From Bradyrhizobium zhengyangense (GTDB lineage: Bacteria > Pseudomonadota > Alphaproteobacteria > Rhizobiales > Xanthobacteraceae): a stretch of DNA of 64,000 bases. Numbering within the stretch: the first letter of the stretch is position 1; the number at the start of each line of letters is the position of its first letter. The DNA is taken from NCBI RefSeq assembly GCF_022012435.1, contig NZ_JAKLUA010000008.1, positions 62,001 to 126,000 on the forward strand. Direction: 5' to 3'. Both the position numbers and the translations under genes were made by a program. The notes under the pieces were generated by a model, which saw only the letters and a list, made by a program, of their open reading frames with translations, did not search any database and was not told the DNA's origin. Below are positions 59,020 to 64,000 of this stretch, one piece after another.

Positions 59020-60357
59020 TCAGTTCGAGGATTCGCCCGCGTCCATGTCGCCCGCCTCGCGCTGGCCACTGAGCCAGAGCGCGAGCAGGGTCCAGAACGC
59101 GCCCGAGAGCAGGTAGGCACCCGAGGCGATGACGCCGAGATTGGTGGCGAGCAGCAGCGCCACCAGCGGGGCGAAGCCGGCGCCGAACAGCCAGGCCATG
59201 TCGGACGTCAGGGCGGACGCCGTGTAGCGATACATCTGCTTGAAGTTCGAGGCGATCGCGCCCGAGGACTGGCCGAAGGAGAGGCCGAGCAGGATGAAGC
59301 CTATCACCATGTAGATGGTCTCGCCGAACGCACCGGCATCGAGCAGCTGCGGGGCAAAGCCGCTGTAGATCGCGATCGCGATCGCCGATCCCATCAGCAG
59401 CGATTTGCGGCCGACGCGGTCGGCGATGATGCCGGAGGCCACGATCGCGGCGACGCCGAACACGGCGGCGACGATCTCGATGATCAGAAAGCGCACCGGG
59501 CTTTCCCGGGTGAACAGGAACACCCAGGACAGCGGGAACACCGTGACCATGTGGAACAGCGCGAAGCTTGCCAGCGGCGCGAACGCGCCGAGCATGATGT
59601 TGTGACCTTCACGGGCAACGGTGTCGGAGATGCGCGAGGGCTGCAGTTCGCGGGTCTCGAACAACGAGGCATATTCCTCAGTCGTCACCATGCGCAGGCG
59701 CGCAAACAGCGCCACGACGTTGATGGCAAAAGCGACGAAGAACGGATAGCGCCAGCCCCAGTCGAAGAAATCGTCCGCCGAGAGGTTGCCGGCGAAATAG
59801 GCGAACAGTGCGCTCGCCACGATCAGACCGAGCGGAGCGCCGAGCTGCGGCACCATCGCGTACCAGCCGCGCTGGGAGGCCGGCGCATTCAGTGCCAGCA
59901 GCGAGGCCATGCCGTCCCAGGCGCCGCCCCAGGCCAGACCCTGCGCGAGACGCGCCAGCGCCAGCAGCCAGATCGCGGCCGCGCCGATCTCGGAATAGCC
60001 GGGCAGGAACGCCAGCGCAACGGTGGCGGTGCCGAGCAGGAACAGCGCCGAGACCAGCTTGGCCGTCTTGCCGTATTCGCGGTCGACCGTCATGAAAATG
60101 ACGGTCCCGATCGGCCGGGCGATGAAGGCCAACGCGAAGATCATGAAGGAATAGAGGGTGCCGGTCAGCTCGCTCGTGAACGGGAACACCAGGCGCGGGA
60201 ACACGATCACCGAGGCGATGGCGTAGACGAAGAAGTCGAAGAACTCCGAGGTGCGGCCGATGATGACGCCGATGGCGATCTCGCCGGGACTGGCCTGGTC
60301 GTGGCCGTGCTCGCCCGAGTGGATATCCGCCATTGCGGGGGTCTGTGCCGTCGCCAT
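59020..60357 (-). CDS. MFS transporter, metabolite:H+ symporter (MHS) family
   Basis: A 445-aa inner-membrane transporter of about 12 helices. The first helix region IGVIIGRTSEFFDFFVYAIA and FIARPIGTVIFMTVDREYG (the loop 2-3 MFS motif) mark the MHS family, which takes up organic acids or osmolytes such as citrate, proline-betaine or alpha-ketoglutarate. The substrate is not determined. The ATG at 60357 has AAGGG upstream; a longer frame to 60510 runs through the palindromic regulatory region and is not used. It is divergent from cyoABC. Confidence 0.88.
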   Translation of the reverse strand: MATAQTPAMADIHSGEHGHDQASPGEIAIGVIIGRTSEFFDFFVYAIASVIVFPRLVFPFTSELTGTLYSFMIFALAFIARPIGTVIFMTVDREYGKTAKLVSALFLLGTATVALAFLPGYSEIGAAAIWLLALARLAQGLAWGGAWDGMASLLALNAPASQRGWYAMVPQLGAPLGLIVASALFAYFAGNLSADDFFDWGWRYPFFVAFAINVVALFARLRMVTTEEYASLFETRELQPSRISDTVAREGHNIMLGAFAPLASFALFHMVTVFPLSWVFLFTRESPVRFLIIEIVAAVFGVAAIVASGIIADRVGRKSLLMGSAIAIAIYSGFAPQLLDAGAFGETIYMVIGFILLGLSFGQSSGAIASNFKQMYRYTASALTSDMAWLFGAGFAPLVALLLATNLGVIASGAYLLSGAFWTLLALWLSGQREAGDMDAGESSN

Positions 60358-60449
60358 GCGTGCGCCCTTAACGTCCTGAAAACCAAAGCCGACCGCCCGG
60401 CGAAACGCCAGCCAATCTCGCCCTGTTTGACCCAACATCCCGCAGTGCA

Positions 60450-60472
60450 ACATTGGACAAATTGTCCAATGT
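60450..60472. promoter_or_regulatory. 23-bp palindrome between MHS transporter and cyoA genes
   Basis: ACATTGGACAA (60450-60460) and TTGTCCAATGT (60462-60472) are perfectly inverted around one A. It is 92 bp upstream of the MHS start and 67 bp upstream of the cyoA start. Such long, tight symmetry in a 182-bp divergent region is very probably an operator. It does not match the FixK/FNR box (TTGAT-N4-ATCAA). Confidence 0.7.
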
Positions 60473-60539
60473 CCGGATTGCTGCGCCGCAGCTACCCATT
60501 GGCCCCGCAAAGGAAACTCATTCTCATAAGGCTCGGCCC

Positions 60540-61700
60540 GTGTCCCGTCTCAAGATCCTGGCGCTGCTACCCCTGGCAGCCGCCCTCAGCGGCTGCAACT
60601 ACATCGTGCTGGCGCCAGCCGGCGATATCGCGGCGCAACAGCGCGACCTCGTCATCATCTCCACCGTCCTGATGCTCCTGATCGTCGTCCCCGTGATGGC
60701 GCTGACGGTGCTGTTCGCCTGGCGCTACCGCCAGTCCAACACATCCGCCCGCTACGAGCCGGATTGGGACCACTCGACCAAGCTCGAGCTGGTGATCTGG
60801 TCGGCGCCGCTACTGATCATCGTTTGCCTGGGCGCGCTGACCTGGATGGGCACGCATCTGCTCGACCCCTACCGCAACATCGGCCGCATCCATGCGGAGC
60901 GTGCCGTCGACCAGTCCAAGGCTCCGCTCGACGTCGATGTCGTCGCGCTCGACTGGAAGTGGCTCTTTATCTACCCCGACTACGGCATCGCCACCGTCAA
61001 CGAGCTCGCAGCGCCGGTTGACCGCCCGATCAATTTCCACATCACCGCGTCATCGGTGATGAACTCGTTCTACATTCCAGCGCTCGCCGGACAGATCTAT
61101 GCGATGCCGGGCATGGAGACATCGCTCCACGCTGTGATCAACCACGCCGGCACTTACAGGGGTTTTTCGGCGAACTACAGCGGCGCCGGCTTCTCCGGCA
61201 TGCACTTCAACTTCCACGGACTTGACGACAAGGGATTTGACGCCTGGGTCGCGCAAGCCAAATCGGCCGGCGGCTCGCTCGGCCGCGCCGAATATCTCCA
61301 GCTCGAGAAGCCCAGCGAGAACGAGCCGGTGCGCCGCTGGGGCACGGTCGATGCCGATCTCTATCGCCTGATCCTCAACATGTGCGTCGAGACCGGCAAG
61401 ATGTGCCAGAGCGAGATGATGGCGATCGACGCCAAGGGCGGCAACGGCCATGAGGGCCTGAACAACACCCTGCCGCTCTCCTACGACAAGTACGCGCGCC
61501 GCGGCACCGTGCTCGGTCCCGAGCCTGTCTTCGTCGCCGGCACCTGCACGCCGGAGGCGCCGCAAGGCCAGACCACGGCGTCGATCAAGGCGCCGCTCGA
61601 CACCGCGCCGCTCACCGGCGCCGGCCTGAAGCGGCCGACTTTTGCGCCGCTGAAGTCCTCGTCCTTCTTCATCGGACAGCGTCCGAAGTCAGACTCCTAA
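60540..61700 (+). CDS. cyoA: Cytochrome o ubiquinol oxidase subunit II
   Basis: A 386-aa subunit II of a heme-copper quinol oxidase. It is a lipoprotein (lipobox LSGC, Cys18), has two transmembrane helices (VIISTVLMLLIVVPVMALTV; LELVIWSAPLLIIVCLGALT) and a cupredoxin domain. The CuA cysteines of cytochrome c oxidase are absent where they would be (NYSGAGFSGMHF), as expected for a quinol oxidase. It starts with GTG at 60540 and AAGG eight bases upstream. The C-terminus is longer than in E. coli. It is the first gene of cyoABC. Confidence 0.93.
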   Translation: MSRLKILALLPLAAALSGCNYIVLAPAGDIAAQQRDLVIISTVLMLLIVVPVMALTVLFAWRYRQSNTSARYEPDWDHSTKLELVIWSAPLLIIVCLGALTWMGTHLLDPYRNIGRIHAERAVDQSKAPLDVDVVALDWKWLFIYPDYGIATVNELAAPVDRPINFHITASSVMNSFYIPALAGQIYAMPGMETSLHAVINHAGTYRGFSANYSGAGFSGMHFNFHGLDDKGFDAWVAQAKSAGGSLGRAEYLQLEKPSENEPVRRWGTVDADLYRLILNMCVETGKMCQSEMMAIDAKGGNGHEGLNNTLPLSYDKYARRGTVLGPEPVFVAGTCTPEAPQGQTTASIKAPLDTAPLTGAGLKRPTFAPLKSSSFFIGQRPKSDS

Positions 61701-61711
61701 AGAGATCCAGC

Positions 61712-63709
61712 ATGTCTCCTGATCTTCTCAAGTTCATCTTCGGCCGTCTCGGCATCGATTCGCTGCCGTTCCACGAGCCGATCCTCGTCGGCACCTTCGT
61801 GATGGTCGCGCTCGGCGGCGTCACGCTGCTCGCCGGCCTCACCTATTTCCGCCTCTGGGGCTATCTGTGGCGCGAGTGGTTCACCACGGTGGACCACAAG
61901 CGCATCGGCATCATGTACATGATCCTCGGCATCGTGATGCTGCTGCGCGGCTTCGCCGACGCCCTGATGATGCGCGCGCAGCAGGCACTCGCATTCAACG
62001 GCTCGGAAGGCTTCCTGCCCGCCCATCACTACGACCAGGTCTTCACAGCCCACGGCGTGATCATGATCTTCTTCGTGGCGATGCCGCTGGTGACCGGGCT
62101 GATGAACTATGTCGTGCCGCTCCAGATCGGCGCCCGCGACGTGTCGTTCCCGTTCCTGAACAATTTCAGCTTCTGGATGACGGTCGGCGGTGCGGTACTG
62201 GTGATGGCCTCGCTGTTCATCGGCGAATTCGCCCGCACCGGGTGGCTGGCTTATCCGCCGCTGTCGAACATCGGCTACAGTCCTGATGTCGGCGTCGACT
62301 ATTACATCTGGGCGCTGCAGGTCGCCGGCGTCGGAACGACCTTGTCGGGCATCAACCTGATCTGCACCATCGTCAAGCTGCGCTGCCCCGGCATGACCAT
62401 GATGCGGATGCCGGTGTTCACCTGGACCTCGCTCTGCACCAACATCCTGATCGTCGCCTCCTTCCCCGTCCTGACCGTCGTGCTCGCGCTGCTCTCGCTC
62501 GATCGCTATGTCGGCACCAACTTCTTCACCAACGATTTCGGCGGCAGCCCGATGATGTACGTGAACCTGATCTGGATCTGGGGTCACCCTGAGGTCTACA
62601 TCCTGGTTCTGCCCGCCTTCGGCATCTTCTCGGAAGTCACCTCGACCTTCTCCGGCAAGCGGCTGTTCGGCTACACCTCGATGGTCTACGCCACGGTCGT
62701 CATCACCATCCTGTCGTACCTGGTGTGGCTGCACCACTTCTTCACGATGGGCTCGGGTGCCAGCGTCAACTCGTTCTTCGGCATCACCACGATGATCATC
62801 TCGATCCCGACGGGCGCGAAGATGTTCAACTGGCTGTTCACGATGTATCGCGGCCGCATCCGCTACGAGCTGCCGATGATGTGGACGATTGCCTTCATGC
62901 TGACCTTCGTGATCGGCGGCATGACCGGCGTTCTGCTCGCGGTGCCGCCGGCCGACTTCGTGCTGCACAACAGCCTGTTCCTGATCGCGCACTTCCACAA
63001 CGTGATCATTGGCGGCGTGGTGTTCGGAGCGTTCGCCGGCATCAACTACTGGTTCCCGAAGGCATTCGGCTTCAAGCTCGATCCGTTCTGGGGCAAGATG
63101 TCGTTCTGGTTCTGGGTCACCGGCTTCTACATGGCCTTCATGCCGCTCTACGTGCTCGGCCTGATGGGCGTGACCCGCCGCCTGCGCGTTTTCGACGATC
63201 CCTCGCTTCAGATCTGGTTTGTCATCGCCGCGATCGGCGCCGGCCTCGTCTTCCTCGGCATTCTCTCGATGCTGATGCAGTTCGCGGTCTCCTTCCTCAA
63301 GCGCGAGCAGCTCAAGGACGTAACCGGCGATCCCTGGGATGCGCGCACGCTGGAATGGGCGACCTCCTCGCCGCCGCCGGACTACAACTTCGCCTTTACC
63401 CCCGTCGTTCACGACAATGACGCCTGGTGGGACATGAAGAAGCGCGGCTATCAGCGTCCGCTCATGGGATTCAAATCGATCCACATGCCCCGCAGCACCG
63501 GCACCGGCATCATCCTCGCCGGCTTCGCCACCGCGATGGGTTTTGGTCTGATCTGGTACATGTGGTGGCTGGCCGCCTTGAGCTTCGTCGCGATGCTCGC
63601 CGTCGGGATCGGTCACACCTTCAACTATCACCGCGACTTCGACATTCCGGCTGATGACGTCATCCGGACCGAGGACTCGCGCACCAAACTGCTCGCCGGA
63701 GCCAAGTAA
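61712..63709 (+). CDS. cyoB: Cytochrome o ubiquinol oxidase subunit I
   Basis: A 665-aa catalytic subunit with about 14-15 helices, carrying low-spin heme, heme-copper centre and proton channels. Typical segments are TTVDHKRIGIMYMILGIVML, AHGVIMIFFVAMPLVTGLMN, the CuB histidine region WGHPEVYILVLPAFG with HHFFTMG, and HFHNVIIGGVVFGAFAG. Length matches E. coli CyoB. The ATG is 11 bp after the cyoA stop, and the TAA abuts the cyoC ATG. With cyoA and cyoC it forms a bo3-type quinol oxidase that reduces oxygen to water. Confidence 0.96.
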   Translation: MSPDLLKFIFGRLGIDSLPFHEPILVGTFVMVALGGVTLLAGLTYFRLWGYLWREWFTTVDHKRIGIMYMILGIVMLLRGFADALMMRAQQALAFNGSEGFLPAHHYDQVFTAHGVIMIFFVAMPLVTGLMNYVVPLQIGARDVSFPFLNNFSFWMTVGGAVLVMASLFIGEFARTGWLAYPPLSNIGYSPDVGVDYYIWALQVAGVGTTLSGINLICTIVKLRCPGMTMMRMPVFTWTSLCTNILIVASFPVLTVVLALLSLDRYVGTNFFTNDFGGSPMMYVNLIWIWGHPEVYILVLPAFGIFSEVTSTFSGKRLFGYTSMVYATVVITILSYLVWLHHFFTMGSGASVNSFFGITTMIISIPTGAKMFNWLFTMYRGRIRYELPMMWTIAFMLTFVIGGMTGVLLAVPPADFVLHNSLFLIAHFHNVIIGGVVFGAFAGINYWFPKAFGFKLDPFWGKMSFWFWVTGFYMAFMPLYVLGLMGVTRRLRVFDDPSLQIWFVIAAIGAGLVFLGILSMLMQFAVSFLKREQLKDVTGDPWDARTLEWATSSPPPDYNFAFTPVVHDNDAWWDMKKRGYQRPLMGFKSIHMPRSTGTGIILAGFATAMGFGLIWYMWWLAALSFVAMLAVGIGHTFNYHRDFDIPADDVIRTEDSRTKLLAGAK

Positions 63710-64000
63710 ATGACTGTCGCTGTCAATCCCGCCCAGACCGGCGAACCGGTCTTCTACCTCGCCGACGAACATCCGCATCCGGAAGGCTACAGCACCTCGC
63801 TCGGCTTCTGGATCTACCTGATGAGCGACTGTCTCATCTTCGCGATGCTGTTCGCCGCCTTCGGCGTACTCGGCGCCAACTACGCCGCCGGCCCCGCGCC
63901 GAAGGACCTGTTCGACCTCAACCTGGTCGCAGTGAACACCTCGATGCTGCTGCTGTCGTCGATCACCTACGGTTTTGCCATGCTGACGATGCAGCAGAAC
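63710..64000 (+). CDS. cyoC: Cytochrome o ubiquinol oxidase subunit III, 3' end outside window
   Basis: The first 97 codons of subunit III: MTVAVNPAQTGEPVFYLADE, then the first helix SLGFWIYLMSDCLIFAMLFA and the next region VNTSMLLLSSITYGFAML, typical of CyoC. The ATG follows the cyoB stop directly (TAAATG), so translation is coupled. The gene continues beyond base 64000; cyoD would be expected next. Confidence 0.93.
   Translation, partial: MTVAVNPAQTGEPVFYLADEHPHPEGYSTSLGFWIYLMSDCLIFAMLFAAFGVLGANYAAGPAPKDLFDLNLVAVNTSMLLLSSITYGFAMLTMQQN

Noticed and set aside
60450..60472. A FixK/FNR box
   Set aside because: The consensus TTGAT-N4-ATCAA is not matched; the half-site is TTGGACA.
61697..63778. 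A 693-aa open frame opposite cyoB
   Set aside because: It mirrors cyoB in a GC-rich genome. Its His/Asp/Arg-rich translation is the usual antisense shadow, and it has no ribosome site or domain.

Overview
The window looks like a chromosomal segment of a GC-rich alphaproteobacterium of the Bradyrhizobium/Rhodopseudomonas type. The evidence is high GC with strong third-position bias, many NMT1-type ABC transporters, acyl-CoA dehydrogenases and enoyl-CoA hydratases, an OprB-type porin carrying an Omp25-like barrel, a cyo quinol oxidase operon, and interspersed palindromic repeats with CGTCATCC...GGATGACG or GAGCATGATCC...GGATCATGCTC ends, as commonly seen in Bradyrhizobium. No phage, insertion sequence, CRISPR array or rRNA was seen. 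The species assignment is inference.

Layout. 1-5 kb: a cut-off lipoprotein, an unknown protein, a lysozyme-like/peptidoglycan-binding protein, an ECF42-type sigma factor with its DGPF partner, and an Inh-type inhibitor protein. 5-9.7 kb: a tight minus-strand set (NMT1-type binding protein, ATPase, permease, 2-hydroxyacid dehydrogenase, Inh protein), divergent from a creatininase-family amidohydrolase across a 37-nt palindrome. 9.8-23.3 kb: porin fusion, CNNM/CBS protein, PilZ protein, FMN glutamate-synthase-like enzyme, ferredoxin-NADP reductase, ATP-grasp ligase, glutamate-type binding protein with a DctA-type symporter, a CurA-like reductase and small secreted proteins. 23.5-28.8 kb: an aromatic cluster (FAD monooxygenase, aryl-CoA ligase, zeta-GST isomerase, MarR regulator, gentisate 1,2-dioxygenase) consistent with hydroxybenzoyl-CoA to gentisate to fumarylpyruvate. 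The two plus-strand units share a 17-bp operator-like sequence over a TATACT -10. 28.9-34 kb: an ABC transporter, an FAD oxidoreductase and a divergent LysR regulator. 34-41 kb: CoA and short-chain metabolism, an AraC regulator, hydrolases and an amidohydrolase.

From 41.2 to 44.2 kb, around a tRNA-Arg(CCU), three consecutive protein genes are broken: a frameshifted hydrolase, an internally deleted and frameshifted RraA-family gene, and a frameshifted acyl-CoA ligase. From 44.3 to 49.5 kb lie secreted proteins, a PanE-like reductase, YidB and GlsB-type proteins and an SDR. From 49.7 to 55.9 kb, a plus-strand pair of acyl-CoA dehydrogenases with a hydratase is followed by a minus-strand group (ABC binding protein, hydratase, VOC protein). 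Both sets have a TTCCGC-N3-GCGGAA-type dyad upstream. 56-64 kb: a nuclease-like protein, an M48 protease, cytochrome c, an MHS-type transporter, and divergently cyoA-cyoB-cyoC (cut by the window end) with a near-perfect 23-bp palindrome between them.

Gene starts were chosen from ribosome binding sites, overlaps and signal peptides. Functions come from motif recognition only; no database search was run.
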